From Omphiscola glabra (Eukaryota; Mollusca; Gastropoda; Lymnaeidae): 64,000 nucleotides of DNA. Numbering within the stretch: the first letter of the stretch is position 1; the number at the start of each line of letters is the position of its first letter. The stretch is from the NCBI GenBank assembly GCA_964017045.1, contig OZ024797.1:12555062-12619061 (forward strand), given 5' to 3'. Both the position numbers and the translations under genes were made by a program. The notes under the pieces are model-generated. The model was not told the origin of the DNA. It made no database searches and worked only from the letters and a program-made list of their open reading frames with translations. This document shows, in pieces, positions 11,186-24,529 of the stretch.

Positions 11186-12369
11186 ACCAGTAGCTTGAAC
11201 TGTGCAGTGAATGGGATAAAGGTTATATTAAACTAATACCATCGGGTGTATTGTGTTTAAGCGCATTTAAATTTGACATATATATAAACAACAGGATTCT
11301 TTTACTAACTAATTGAACAAAGTTTCTTTTTCATTTTCTGATTTATGTTGTTGTTTATTTGTGAACGCCAAATCAAGTTTCAGGTGAAAAGTTGAGAAAC
11401 ACGAGTCAGGGAGATCATACACTTTCAACGATTTCTTTTACAAGAAACATATTTTCTATACTACTGATTTTTTTTTTCGATAACAACAAGACCCCATTTT
11501 TAAACCATGTACAAATACAACAAAACTAAAGCTCCGTGATCATTGCTCGATATATATTTTAATGTTTAGACTGAACGCTTAAAAAAAAAAAATCTCGCTC
11601 AAGTGCATTATTTTGTCAGGTTAAAAAAAAACCAGTGGCTTCAAAAATTTTGTGGAAACATGTCATTATGGTGATTTTTTTTTTTTTAATTTAAAGCGTA
11701 AAATGATTAGATTGGAACTATCATTGTCGCAAATCTTTTGCTGCCCTCTTGGACACTACTTCTAAGCTAAGTGCTACATTATAATTTTTGATACATTTTT
11801 TAAATTTTATTCGTTTTTCTGTTTGTTCGCTGATGAAGGCTTCCTGCCGACACGTTCGTTGTTTTGTTGCGTTCCTTTTTTCAGGTTTAACCTTACTGTG
11901 TTTTACTAATTTCCTGTTGTGTTAACCTGATTGCAGTCTCTCCCATTATTACCCTTTCTTATTAAAGAATGCCTTCCCTATATTCAACACGTTCACAAAC
12001 ACATCCTCTCGTGATGTAATAAAATTATTTCATATTGCTATGCATAAAATCATAGCAAACGGTGGTGGGCAGGTACATCACAACGTCTTCCATTCGAATG
12101 ATCTCTGCGAGATGCCCTGTACAAGGAATGTTTAACACCATCTATTTTTTTATCCTTGTGTTTTTCAATAGTGACATTAAAACAAAATTGCCAATTAAAC
12201 AAAACCCCTAACACAAAGTTGTTCGTCTAAACACTTTACATGCAATTCTGTTCAACTCAGCGAAGGCTGCGGTTCTTAAGAAATCATCGCGTCATATTTC
12301 CTTCATTCCCTTGAAAAACAAAGGAGCAACTGAGTTTTGGGGGGTTAGGGCGGAGGGTTGGGCTGAAAA
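11186..12369. other. AT-rich intergenic stretch
   Basis: No gene recognised. It contains homopolymer A and T runs near 11470, 11581, 11622 and 11676 and no tandem array. Confidence 0.5.
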
Positions 12370-14010
12370 TTTGAAAGAATGTTCTCGTGATTGACAGCGA
12401 GAGTCTATGTGCCAAGTTTCAGCTCGATAGAATGGCGGGATAGGTTTTCAATTAGCCTTCCAAAAGAAACACACGAAAAACGCGAAGTTAATTTAATTAT
12501 TTGGATGGAGGGGGTTAAAATTTTGACGAAGCATGCAATCAAATAACGCGCTAAATAAGAATCAACATTAAGTGCCCGCCCCCCCCCCCCCCCTTATACT
12601 ATTTCAAGCCCCTGAACTATATTTATATTATAATGTCACACTCGCTTTCACGCCGCAGATTTTATGACAGCAACTATTTCAGAAAAACAAAAGGAAACAT
12701 TACGGACCATACGCACTTGCGATATTTTAAAGGAATCACACAGCACAGTTATAGGGAATCTCTTTCGTGAAATCATTGTCATCTTAGTCCCTTCATCTTC
12801 CCATCATATTCCCTTCATCTTCTCATCATATTCCCTTCATCTTCCCATCATATTCCCTTCATCTTCCGATCATATTCCCTTCATCTTCCCATCATATTCC
12901 CTTCATCTTCCCATCATATTCCCTTCATCTTCCCATCATATTCCCTTCATCTTCCCATAATCTTCCCTTCATCTTCCCTTGAAAGACTAAAAAAATAGAT
13001 TTTTATGGGTTTGCTGTTGAAAGGCAGGGCTGAAAGTCTGAAACAATGTGTTGTCATCAGCAACAAATCTATGTGCTAAGTTTCAGTTCGATAGTTTGAC
13101 GGGAAATGGGTCAGTTTGCCTTCCGAAGAATTTGCCTTAAACACACGAAGAGAAGTGAAGTTAACATTAAGGATTTAAAAAATAAATAGATTGCAAAGAT
13201 ATGTCATACACTTGCTATAGCTCGCCAAACATTGGTGACAGCAATGCGTGAACTTCCCATCTACTAAAGTTACTCGACAAAACATGAACTCAAGTAACGC
13301 ACATTTAAGAATCCCAATTTTTGCTACACCCCTTCCCCCTATGATATCACTGCACACTTTTTATTTCACGCCCGTGAATTATATTAATATTCTGTCCCAA
13401 CAACTTTTAAACCGAATATTTATCACATCATATTTAAATTGAAACGAATTCATTTTCCGAAAAGAAAATATTACACACCAAACAGTTGCGTCATTAAAAA
13501 AAATCATTTAGCGTAGTTAGCGGGAATTATATTTTGCGCTATATTGAACTCACCATTGAACCATACTTTCTTTCAAACACAGAGATTATATGTAATACTA
13601 GATATAGCTCGCCAAACATTGGCGACAGCAGTGCATGAGCTTCTCATCTACTAAAGTTACTTGACAAAAGATGAACTCAAGTAACGCACATTTAATAATC
13701 CCAATTTTCGCTACACCCTTTCCTGCGTGATACTTCACTGTACACTTTTTATTTCACGTCCATGAACTATAGTAAATATTCTTGTGTCCCAACCATTTAT
13801 AAAACGAATATTTTTTATTTCATACTTAAATTGAGACATTTTTCTATTCCGTACAGAAAATATTACGCATCAAACGCAGTTGCGTTATATAAAAAAATAT
13901 CTCATTTAGCGTAGTTATCGGGAATTATATTTTGCGCGCTATTGAACTCATTATTGAACCATACTTTCTTTCAACCATTTAGAATTATTTGTAATATACT
14001 CTCAATGCCA
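12370..14010. repeat. Dispersed repeat family, three degenerate direct copies
   Basis: Related segments share phrases such as ctatgtgccaagtttcag / ctatgtgctaagtttcag (12412, 13067), atagctcgccaaacattgg (13217, 13603), aactcaagtaacgcacattt (13288, 13675) and gggaattatattttgcgc (13522, 13920). Copies start near 12370, 13020 and 13598. A fourth copy lies inverted at about 33690-34075 in the intron of CTLD gene 6. No coding capacity or clear terminal repeat was found, so class is unknown. Confidence 0.75.
12776..12980. repeat. Minisatellite, 22-bp unit, about 9 copies
   Basis: Units of tcttcccatcatattccctt plus ca are nearly identical. The array sits between two copies of the dispersed repeat family. 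Confidence 0.93.
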
Positions 14011-15688
14011 AATTCGCTGATTAGGAAGCAGTCCATTAGAAAGCTGTCCACGAGTCACACCAGAAACGTAAAATATAAAAAATATCATTCATTTCATTAA
14101 TTATTTGACAAACCAATGATTCGTGTAGCAAACCTCTCTTTTTAAATAAAGAGCTCCATTATTAACACACCATTACTAATTACGCCATCACTGCTTCTCC
14201 TACTAAAACATAATAGCATTAACATTTCCCGTACCCAAATATGCGTCGCAAAATATACAAAGCACATGGCAAATGCTACTTAAATAATATCAGTACCAAA
14301 TACGCTAAATAGGATGGAAGCAGCCAGCTTGTAAGGAAGCAGTCGGAAATGGAAGCAGTCACACCAGAAGCGTAATATATGGATGAGATATTGCAACAAA
14401 TCCACTGTAAACTTTATTTTAAAATATTTTCCTGAGAATAGTTCCTGAAGTGTTATCTGACGGTGCTGGGTTGTGTCGTATGTGAGAGATATTCCTGTAA
14501 CAAAACAATCCCATTGCAATCCCTTCATGACGCGGACAATCCAATTGTCTTTTATAATTATTATTGACGATACGCGTATATGCCATTATAATACATAGAA
14601 AAGTTTAGAAATATATTAAATAATAGCAAGATAAAAACAAGAGTATAATTTAAATACGTAAACTTAATTTTTTATAAAGTACGTTAAGTCTTTTATTTCT
14701 CTCTTAAAATTGCTTAATTTCATAAAACTGGGAATGAATCTTAGTGGGCCGTACGGCACCCTTAAAATTAGTTATTCTTACGGTAGCACCGACAGTCTAT
14801 ACATCTGATAAGGGATCAACAATGGTGTGAGTTTGTGGTTCAAACCCTGCTTTAATTAACCCCTGTAAACCCACCCATTGACCCCAAAGTTCTTAAAATG
14901 ATCTACGTGAACTCTGACCCCAGGATTGGTCCTATTTATAAGTGCAAGTCTTAGGATATCCAGGGCAATTTAAGAGTAACGTTTGATAGGGTCATGCCAT
15001 GGAAATGATGTTGTTTCTCACGGGATGGATATATGGCATGGTCTCTCAACTTGAAGTCAAGGGGCTCACAAAGTTTTTTTGGGAACTTGGTTGGTGCAAA
15101 TCACTGGATATAAAAACAGGTTTTGTGAGAACATGGTTGGTGCAGGTTACTGGACACCTGGGAACATGGTTCGTTCAGGTCACTGCACGCCAGGGAATAT
15201 TCTTAATGCAAGTCACTGGACTCCTGGCAACTTGGTTGGTGCATGTCACTTGACATCTGGAAAAATTTTGGCGCAAGTCTAAAAAAATCTAAAATAAACA
15301 AAACTTTAGAAAAAAAATAGAGAAAAGTATATTCTTAAATATGTTGGTCAGTCTGATGAAAAATACAAGAATTCAAAATGCTTATAGGTCATTGTTTCAG
15401 TGCCCATTTCTTCGAGATACTTTTATATTCAGCATATCATGAAAAAATAAACTGTTATTTTATGCATATAATACAGAATGTTTTGTTCAAAATTCTGAAA
15501 TTTTTAAATAGGGCGTTGGAAGAAATACAAGGGGCTAAGGTAAATGTATGTATACACATTGATAGCACACACTTAAATTTGAGAAGCACTGAAGTCATAT
15601 GTCTTATCAATGTATGGAACTAAAATGTCCTAATCAGTAATTATTTTGTACTGGTCCCATCAAGGATTGACCGAGGTGCACAGAAGAC
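14011..15688. other. Intergenic stretch upstream of CTLD gene 3
   Basis: No gene recognised. Two segments resemble each other (gaagcagtcc...cacaccagaaacgtaa near 14028-14072 and gaagcagtc...cacaccagaagcgtaa near 14336-14374). About six degenerate ~33-bp units of ggttggtgcaggtcactgga type occupy about 15085-15260. Confidence 0.55.
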
Positions 15689-18600
15689 ATGGCCAAGATG
15701 TTGAGACTGTCGGCAGCGTTTTTGTGTTGTGTCCTCACAAACTTAGGTGAGTTGCAGAGACTATTTTCTAAAGACACATAGCAAACAAAATGTTTAACTT
15801 TGACAACAATAATGAACCTGGACTGGAGCAAGATTATATTTACTATTTGGACTGGAGCAAGATGATATTTACCTTTGGACTGGAACAACATGATATTTAT
15901 CAATTGGACTGGAACAACATGATATTTACTACTTGGACTGAAGCAATATGATATTTACCTTTGAACTGGAGAAACATAATATTTACTATTTGGACTGGAG
16001 AAACATGATATTTATCAATTGGACTGGAAAAACATATTTACTACTTGGACTGGAGCAAGATGATATTTACAATTTGGACTGGAGCAAGATAATATTTATT
16101 ATTTGGACTGGAGCAACATGATATTTAACTTTGGACTGGAGAAAAATGATATTTACCACTTGGACTGGAAAAATAGGATATTATCAATTGGACTGGAACA
16201 ACATGATATTTACTACTTGGACTGGAGCAATATGATATTTACCTTTGAACTGGAGAAACATAATATTTACTATTTGGACTGGAGAAACATGATATTTACA
16301 AATAACAAACTTCCGAATAAAATACGTCCACAGATGTTTGATGATTTATTCTTATAAATTTAAGTTTATTGGGAACTCTTAGACCGGCATCTGCCCGTGG
16401 ACCGCCGGATGAAAACTTAGATTTTCAACATGAATCTACTGTTTCATGGAGTGAGTTCAACATGAATCAACTGTTTCATGGAGTGAGTTCAACATGAATC
16501 AACTGTTTCATGGAGTGAGTTCAACATGAATCAACTGTTTTATGGAGTGAGTTCAACATGAATCAACTGTTTCATGGAGTGAGTTCAACATGAATCAACT
16601 GTTTCATGGAGTGAGTTCAACATGAATCAACTGTTTCATGGAGAGAGTTCAACATGAATCAACTGTTTCATGGAGTGAGTTCAACATGAATCAACTGTTT
16701 CATGGAGTGAGCTCAACATGAATCAACTGTTTCATGGAGTGAGTTCTTTCATTGTTTTTAACTCCTGGGGGACAGCTAACGCGAATTTCTCGCGGGTCAG
16801 CCGAAGAGCGAGTTTATTTTCTTTGCTCTATATACAATAAAATCGGCGGGCAGATGCGGCAGCTCTATTTGCTCTTGTTTAGATATTGTCACTCACGTCG
16901 TCCCCACTGCCTAATGCAACTGATACCATCCGTTTATTCTTATACACTAACACACTACATGGACTAGTCATGTGCAATGCCATCAAATCCACTGGGTACA
17001 CAACAGAATTACTTTTTAAAAATACGTCCAGCATAACATTACAACAAGCGTCATGTCATCCAACAACTCCCTTTGCTCTCCTCACACAGTCACCGTGCAT
17101 GTCATCCAACAACTCCCTTTGCTCTCCTCACACAGTCACCGTGCATGTCATCCAACAACTCCCTTTGCTCTCCTCACACAGTCACCGTGCATGTCATCCA
17201 ACAACTCCCTTGCTCTCCTCACACAGTCACCGTGCATGTCATCCAACAACTCCCTTTGCTCTCCTCACACAGTCACCGTGCATGTCATCCAACAACTCCC
17301 TTTGCTCTCCTCACACAGTCACCGTGCATGTCATCCAACAACTCCCTTTGCTCTCCTCACACAGTCACCGTGCATGTCATCCAACAACTCCCTTTGCTCT
17401 CCTCACACAGTCACCGTGCATGTCATCCAACAACTCCCTTTGCTCTCCTCACAGACAACATGTACACCCTATCGCCCATCGTCGACAATCTCACGCCTTG
17501 TTCACCGATGCTTGCACAATTTCCGGTGAACATCATTTACAGAAACCCCAAACATAGCAACATTGATTCTCATATCCTTGACAGCTTTCGTGGTATACTT
17601 TTATAATTATATCTATTTATTGATCATAAATATCACCAAATGCATTTAAGTATTTGGTATTTAATATGTAATTTTTACTTGACTTGAAATATGAATATAT
17701 ATAAAAAATTTAAAATTATTATATAAGATAAGATTCTTTTATTGATCCAAACAAATGGAAATGTTTTTTTTTATTGCATTGTGCATTTTCAGCACATAAC
17801 TAAAACAATTTGAACACAAGACATCCACATTAAATTATATCACTAGTGCAAAAAAGCAGCCATTCATTATGTGTACGTTTCTAAAATGATTCCTTTAAAA
17901 TGGCATATCAAAACATCGGCACTAATGGATATTCACATATTTCAGCCTTTTCTCAGACAATCGATAACTGCCCGGCCAATGTGCCGAGAGACAGATTCCT
18001 TCAGGTCCACGGGGACTCCTGCTACCAGTTCGTCACCAACCGTCACATCACCCACAACGCCGCCAAAGCGGACTGCGGGAGACGAGGGGGAACTCTAGCG
18101 CTGGTCAAAACTCCGGACATCCAGACGTACCTCGTTCACGAGCTGACCAACACTTACAACTACCACACCTCCAAGTTCTGGATCGGCCTCAACGACATCG
18201 ACAAGGAGAACGTCTACAAGTGGGAGGACGGGAGCCCGTTGAATTACACCGCCTGGGCTCAGGGCGAAGGTCCGGGCGCGACATCTGATTATCACCAACA
18301 GAACCATAATGAGAACGATTGCGTGACCATTGACCTAGAATATGGCGGGAGATGGCTCGAGTATCCATGTGAGGAGACGACGTTTTTCTTCTTCTTTAGC
18401 GAAAGCGAGGAGCACTACTACATATGCCAGTACAAACTGTCCGCAAGTGCCACGACCGTCCACACCACTGCACCACCGGCATCATCAACTACCACCTCAC
18501 CACCAGTGACAGCAACGACCGAGGCTCCAGGGACAGACTCAACCGTGGTGTCCGAGACCGCCCCCTTGGAAATCACAGCAGGTCCGGAAACCACAGTGTC

Positions 18601-18709
18601 CTCCATCTCAAACTCCTGCCCGGCATTCACCTGTGACCTGGACTGTGGGATGGATGGGTTCAAGAAGGACGCTGAGACCGGATGCTCTCAGTGCGCATGC
18701 GATGTTTAA
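15689..18709 (+). CDS. Secreted C-type lectin with antistasin-like tail (CTLD gene 3)
   Basis: Exons 15689-15746 and 17946-18709 are joined by a 2.2-kb phase-1 intron (gtgagt donor, tttcag acceptor), giving about 273 residues. Exon 1 is the signal peptide MAKMLRLSAAFLCCVLTNL. The mature part begins AFSQTIDNCP, then a long-form CTLD: FWIGLNDID, WEDGSPLNY, GPG at the EPN position, RWLEYPC at the WND position, and His-x3-His before NENDC. Five Phe lie between core Cys three and four. A Thr/Ser/Pro stalk follows (about 70 residues). The six-Cys tail has CPAFTCDLDC, GMDGFKKD and CSQCACDV, the cysteine spacing of an antistasin domain. An aataaa polyadenylation signal is at 18723-18728, just after the stop. 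The intron contains three minisatellites. Secretion is predicted; the ligand is unknown. Confidence 0.9.
15808..16295. repeat. Degenerate minisatellite, about 29-bp unit, in the intron of CTLD gene 3
   Basis: About 17 units of the form ttggactggagcaacatgat plus atttactac, with many substitutions and small indels. Confidence 0.9.
16430..16746. repeat. Minisatellite, 32-bp unit, about 10 copies, in the intron of CTLD gene 3
   Basis: Units begin tcaacatgaatcaactgttt and end catggagtgagt. They are almost identical, so the array is young. Confidence 0.95.
17053..17453. repeat. Minisatellite, 46-bp unit, about 8.7 copies, in the intron of CTLD gene 3
   Basis: Units begin gtcatccaacaactcccttt and end cacagtcaccgtgcat. 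One copy near 17210 lacks a base. The rotation of frames explains the overlapping false frames here. Confidence 0.95.
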
Positions 18710-20192
18710 CTGATGGTCAACAAATAAAATCCTTTTGAAAGTAGAATTCTTTTTAGTTGTTTTCTCTAAATTTGCAATTGCAAATTTTAATATTGTTGTG
18801 GACAAACTACTTTTGCGATGGATGAAACAAACATGATAATCTAATGAATTTAAGTAAACACGGAAAGAGATTTGATGTGATTTAAGTCGAAATTTAATTT
18901 TTTTTAAATATCAAAATATTAACATTACTTTGCTAAACAAAAAATTAAGATCAAATGATGGCATCAAATAATAGCATAAAATAATGGCATCAAATGATGG
19001 CATCAAATGATAGCACCAAATTCCCAAGAGCCTGATGCCTATCGCAAATTACAATTCTCTTATTGTACAATTACCTATCGAGATTTTCCAAACCATAAAG
19101 AATGTTACCACGTGCACTGTGACATGTAAACTGTCACTCACCAACTGTCACAAATTGGCTGTCTATCAATTTTGTTTAAAAAATTCCTTTTCGTATTAAT
19201 AATTTATTGTACTTATGAACTAAAAGTGCTTATAGTTGTACAAAATTTGAAAAAATCGTTTGTTGGTTCCTGGATTTTCCTATTCCAAAATTAGAAAATA
19301 AACCTTTGAATAGGAAGCTTGACCGAGATGGTGACTCTCATTGAAAAGACAAAGATGGTGACTCTCACTGAAGAGACAAAGATGGTGGCTCTCATTGAGA
19401 GACCAAGGTGGTGGCTCTCATTGAAGAGACCAATATGGTGACTTTCATTGACGAGACCAAAGTGGTGGCTCTCATTGACGAGAAAAGATGGTGGCTCTCA
19501 TTGACGAGACCAAGATGGTGGCTCTCATTGACGAGACCAAGATGGTGGCTCTCATTGACGAGACCAAGATGGTGGCTCTCATTGACGAAACCAAGATGGT
19601 GGCTCTCATTGACGAAACCAAGATGGTGGCTCTCATTGACGAGACCAAGATGGTGGCTCTCATTTCTTGGTGGCTCTCATTGACGAGACCAAGATGGTGG
19701 CTCTTATTGACGAGAAAAGATGGTGGCTCTCATTGACGAGACCAAGATGGTGGCTCTCATTGACGAGACCAAGAGGGTGGCTGTCATTGACGAGACCAAG
19801 ATGGTGGTTCTCATTTCTTGGTGGCTCTCATTGACGAGACCAAGATGGTGGCTCTCATTGACGAGACGAAGATGGTGGCTCTCCTTGACGAGGACAGGAT
19901 GGTGGCTCTAATTGATGAAGTTATTATGATCAATCTACTACTTCCATCCAATACATTCACGGACCATATTACAAGTTAATTTAACAGAATGCCCCGTACA
20001 ATTATTGCCTTGGCACATTTGACGACACCATCTTTATAATAATACACTTTATTTCAGAGTATGTATTGATATCATTAATTCAAAGTAAGTTTAAGGGTTA
20101 GTTTTTAACATATCACCGGGACGTCCTTTTGAGACGGGAACTAAAGCAAGTTGTAAAGTTTGACATAAGGTAACACACCTGATGCCTGCAAG
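18710..20192. other. 3' flank of CTLD gene 3 and intergenic stretch
   Basis: It contains the gene 3 polyadenylation signal (18723-18728), a few ~14-bp units around atggcatcaaatgat (about 18955-19015) and the 27-bp minisatellite listed separately. No other gene is seen. Confidence 0.6.
19328..19915. repeat. Minisatellite, 27-bp unit, about 21 copies
   Basis: Units begin gagaccaagatggtggctct and end cattgac. Divisible by three, so nine-residue artefact repeats such as MVALIDETK appear on + and RATILVSSM on -. Two copies are interrupted by a short catttcttgg variant. Confidence 0.95.
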
Positions 20193-20380
20193 CAGGGCCG
20201 GATTTACAATTTTAGGCCAAAAAAAAACTTGAGGCTCCATTTTGAAAAATAAAAAAAATATTGCTAAGTTTTTTCATTCAAATATATATTTTGTTATATA
20301 CTACTCCCAATTTTGGGGCCCCATATTTCGCGGGGCTCCTATGCCACGGCCTAGTCGGCCTGTCTGTAAATCCGGCCCTG
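20193..20380. mobile_element. hAT-type MITE, 188 bp
   Basis: Perfect terminal inverted repeats CAGGGCCGGATTTACA and TGTAAATCCGGCCCTG are flanked by cctgcaag (20185-20192) and cttgcaag (20381-20388), a 7/8 match to an 8-bp target duplication. There is no coding capacity. Confidence 0.9.
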
Positions 20381-21067
20381 CTTGCAAGAATATCTTTTAT
20401 ACAACGTTGATGTTATTTTCAAAATTTACTTAGCATGCAGAATAAACTGTGATGTAATCTACCATACTCACTGATAGACCAATAGATCTTTGTTTTCTTA
20501 CTTTATTTCATTAGGTTGATGTTTTGACCCACAATGCTCAGTTAACGCGATCAAATTTTCATCAAATTTCTTTTTGAACGCACTATGTTGTAACACAAAA
20601 TTACGAGCATTACGAACAAAAACATATGGCGAACAACTCTTAGGAATGTACGGTAATTGGTGACTCAGCATAAATAGTAGATGGTGAATCGGAAAACTCC
20701 TATATCAACCGAGTTAGGCGTCTTATATCTCAGTATTCATAAGTTGGGATCGCAAACATGGATTAATTGGAAAGTTATGTTCCTGTGTCTTTGAGTTCTG
20801 TGTACATCATGCGTTGCATTGATATTGAGCTTAATGTGTGTTCACATGACCCAAATGATCGGAGGCGATTGTTATATCCAATGTGATCATTTAACTTACA
20901 TACAAGCGAAATAAAAGTCAAGTGTTGTGTTAGCAAAACAACATGTCCCTTTGGCGTTAAGATCGCACCGACTGATACCATCACGGATTGGGGGGGGGGG
21001 GGGGCACAAAATGGAAAATTTCAATTTTCGCAATGTTCGCTCAAAAACAAAAGTCAGTTAATAACAT
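20381..21067. other. Intergenic stretch with a partial foldback-element copy
   Basis: The segment near 20550-20620 (catcaaatttctttttgaac followed by gcactatgttgtaac) resembles the centre of the foldback element at 50557-50846. A run of about 13 G lies near 20990. No gene is seen. Confidence 0.5.
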
Positions 21068-21243
21068 GAGCAGGGTGTTTCCAGGGGCAGGGTGTCTCCA
21101 GGGGCAGGGTGTTTCCAGGGGCAGAGTGTCTCCAGGGGCAGGGTGTCTCCAGGGGCAGGGTGTCTCCAGGGGCAGGGTGTCTCCAGGGGCAGGGTGTCTC
21201 CAGGGGCAGGGTGTCTCCAGGGGCAGGGTGTCTCCAGGGGTGT
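21068..21243. repeat. Minisatellite, 17-bp unit, about 10 copies
   Basis: Units of gggtgtctccaggggca are nearly perfect. Confidence 0.95.
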
Positions 21244-21439
21244 GGCTATAGTGTCCGGGGACCCGATACAATTTTCTCCAACTTTCATTTATTTTCATCA
21301 ATAAAATATCGTCAAAGCCCAATTTGGTGCCCCTATTAATGTTGCGCCCAGGGACAACTGACCCTCATTGCCCGACTTATCTTCGCCTCCGGTTGCTAAC
21401 ATTGCAAGGTGACATCATGCAGGTTATCCCCACAGGAGG

Positions 21440-21735
21440 TTGCTTTAAGAACAAGGTGTCGCGAGATAGAACAAGTGTCTCTAGAGAGAGAGAAAGGTGT
21501 CACGAGACAAAGCAGGATATCACGAGACAGTGCAGGATGTTACGAGACAGTGCAGGATGTTACGAGACAGAGCAGAATGTCGTGAGACAGAGCAGGATGT
21601 CGTGAGACAGAGCAGGCTGTTTCGAGACAGAACAGAGTGTCAGGAAACAGAGCAGGATGTCACAAGACAGACCAGAATGTTACGAGACAGAGCAGGATGT
21701 CACGAGACAGAGCAGGATGTCACGAGATTCAGAGC
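21440..21735. repeat. Minisatellite, 20-bp unit, about 14 copies
   Basis: Units of acgagacagagcaggatgtc with moderate variation. It is followed at 21736-21860 by three or four ~36-bp units around gactgatgcctatacatgac. Confidence 0.92.
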
Positions 21736-21890
21736 AGAGTGTATAGTTTGACTGATGCCTATTCATGACTGTTGTTTTGTATGACTGATGCCTATACATG
21801 ACTGTTGTTTTGTTTGACTTATGTCTTTCCAAGAATCTTGTATTTTTGACTGATGTCTAGACATCATAACGCTGCTCCACTGGATAAACC

Positions 21891-22067
21891 GTCAGGGGCG
21901 TAGCTTGGCTACTGTCCTCCGGGGTGGGCCGAGAATTTTGCATCCTCCATCCACGAAAAAAACTACACTTTATCTAAAATGCCGCCAATTCATATAAAGA
22001 AAAATTTTCAACTCTAGGTGAATCGCCCCCCCCCCCCCCCCCCGGCAATTCATTCCTACGCCAATGC
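21891..22067. mobile_element. Degenerate MITE with CAGGGGCGTAGC end
   Basis: Left end CAGGGGCGTAGCTTGGC and right end TTCCTACGCCAATG match the ends of the CAGTGGCGTAGC family seen at 44895, 46909 and 61206. No target duplication is recognisable. A run of about 18 C lies near the right end. Confidence 0.55.
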
Positions 22068-22226
22068 AGACGCTACAGTTTCTAGATTGGCTTTTCTGTT
22101 TCCCACATGTTAGGGTCTCAGTACGCAGATGTCTTGTCGGTGATTTAAAAGGACGATGTTTATCTGTCGCTGGCTTGTGCGCAGCATTCAACCATCGTCC
22201 GGCGTGGGCAGAAGATCGTAGGCAGG

Positions 22227-23460
22227 ATGATGTCGTTATCTGCATTTCTGCTTGGGACTGTGCTGGTCAACATAGGTGACTGTATCATTTAACTTTTCTT
22301 TGTTCGACATTAGTAATTGGAAACAGGAAATACAGGATGCGGCACTTCTCAATTCAGAAAGAGTGCGAATTGAAAACCAATCTTTTGAACACAAAAACTT
22401 ATATAAAATACGCTAAAATGTGTATTTTACTCTCTTCCCACACACATTTTAAAACAAAGTTTAATTCTTTAATGTATTTTTACATTCTTCTTTTCTAATT
22501 AATGTATATTTCTAATACAATGTATGTGACTTTGATTACAAAATAATTTACCACATATATTATGAGCAATTTTAACAGTTTTCGTGTTGTATATAATATA
22601 TTGCTAAATTCATGTTTTAAGTTTAGTTTTAGCTAAAACTATTGTAAAATTCTTTTACATAAGTAGGCCTATATGGCCCATAGAAGCACAATGTCGTCAT
22701 AAGTGATGATGAATAAAGTTTTTTTTTCTCCTTCTAATTCAAAAGATGAGTCTGAATATTTCCAAACCTCAAGCACTTCCTTTTTCTTAAGATCTATGCA
22801 GATCATCTAACCTCTGACCTTCTTGTATGTGTTGTACAGTACATATTATCATGCGCTTTATCGTAATGTATATGTATTATAGCCACTTCTCAGTCATTGG
22901 ACAACTGCCCGGCCGGCCTACCCAGAGACACGTTCCTCCAAGTCCATGGTGACTTCTGCTTCCGGTTTGTTCTCAACCGCCTCCGAACCCACACTCTGGC
23001 AAAAGCGGACTGCGAGAGTAACGGGGGCACCCTGGCTTTGGTTAAGACTCCGGACATACAGGCGTACCTCTACAAAGAACTTGTCATAACCTACAACCTT
23101 CACCTTTCTAAGATCTGGATCGGCCTCAACGACATCGACAATGAAAACATCTACAAGTGGGAGGACGGTACTCCGCTGAACTTCACGGCCTGGGACAGCG
23201 GCGAGGGTCCGAACTCGGGGTCATTTTATCACGCGACGCACCACAACGAGAACGACTGCGTGGTCATCGACCTGGAGTACGACTCAAAGTGGGCGGAGTT
23301 TCCCTGCGACGAGTCGTCCTCCTTCTTGTTCTTCACCGAAAGGGAACAGCACTACTACATCTGCCAGTACAAATTTTCATCCGCTTCAACCACGCAAGCG
23401 CCGCAGACGACCGCGGCACCCGAGGCAGTATCACCGGCTGAAACAACAACCGCTGCATAA
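22227..23460 (+). CDS. Secreted C-type lectin, short-tailed (CTLD gene 4)
   Basis: Exons 22227-22275 and 22883-23460, joined by a 607-bp phase-1 intron (gtgact donor, attatag acceptor), encode about 208 residues. Signal peptide MMSLSAFLLGTVLVNI; a second ATG three bases downstream is an alternative start. The mature part begins ATSQSLDNCP. The long-form CTLD has six Cys, IWIGLNDID, WEDGTPLNF, GPN at the EPN position, KWAEFPC at the WND position and His-x3-His before NENDC. The loop between core Cys three and four reads DESSSFLFF. After FICQ-type YICQYK there are only about 30 residues of Thr/Ala/Pro-rich tail. The antistasin-like module is absent, and no remnant of it is seen downstream. Confidence 0.9.
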
Positions 23461-24529
23461 GTTCTTACTTATTAACTTACTGAGCTGTGGAGCCGCTACT
23501 GTATTTTTTATGGAAGCTGTTCAATCCACCGAACACCGATAAACATCAATCTAATCTATTTATTAAAAAAACAACTTAAGCCATAAAGTAAGCGGCGAAG
23601 CTTTTAAAATTAAGACAATAACTTTTTCTAACAATAGACATTTACTTATTAAACTTATTATATACATATTTTTGTTGTTTTAAAATAAATTAAATCCTGT
23701 TATAAAAAAGTGTGTAATGTTCTTGCTTGTTGGGTGTGGGAGTAAAATGGCGATGATACAACACATTAAATTACAGTACGTACAGTTTAGCAAATCGCTC
23801 TACACATGATTAATTGATTATGACGTTTGCCAACACACATAGCATACATGTGCTTATAGAAGGATTAGGCACGTGTGCCAACACACTTAACATATAGGTG
23901 CTTATAAAAGAATTAGGCACGTGTGCCAACACATTTAACATACATTTGCGTATAGAAGGATTATGCAATTTAGCGCCAACTTTTCGGTCTTATATTTCAA
24001 CAATTCCTAAAAGAAACAAAAGTAAGGCTAACGTGTTGGGGCATGACCAGGGTTTCATTTCTTTCAGACAATTTCCTCCGTGGGAGGACACATTTTAGAT
24101 TTCAGGTGGGAAGTTTCTGTGGCGTGGGAAGAGGAAACGCAAGGAGGTTATCCGCTCTGTATCACTTTGTTACTTTAAATAGTGGGATGAAATAGTCGGA
24201 TACATGCAGATTTTTTTATCGTGGGAGTGCTGAGAACTCACCTCTGACCCAGGGCGTCACTGAACCAGTTCCGCCGCTAGACGCTAAATTTGGCGACTAG
24301 GGCCAATGTTCTTCCTGTCCTTTGTAAACTGTTATTTCATCGGAAAGTGGAACAGAAATAGATAGCGTCGGTGGCCGCTGAAACAAAAGGGGAAAAGGGT
24401 CTTGGGAGCCTCTCCCCAGAAGAATTTTTAAAATTTCAAATATGAGGATGCCTTTTAGCGTATACCTGAATTCAATTCTTCTATTAGACAATTTCATCTG
24501 GGGTCGGGGCTCATTGCGCTACAGAAAAT
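23461..24529. other. 3' flank of CTLD gene 4 and intergenic stretch
   Basis: Possible aataaa-like signals lie near 23683. Three ~48-bp units (ggattaggcacgtgtgccaa plus cacac...) occupy about 23826-23960. No gene is recognised. Confidence 0.55.

Noticed and set aside
17300..17453. Regular spacing of repeats suggesting a CRISPR-like array (also at 61655-62090 and 60225-60835)
   Set aside because: The units are contiguous tandem repeats with no unique spacers, and the DNA is eukaryotic.
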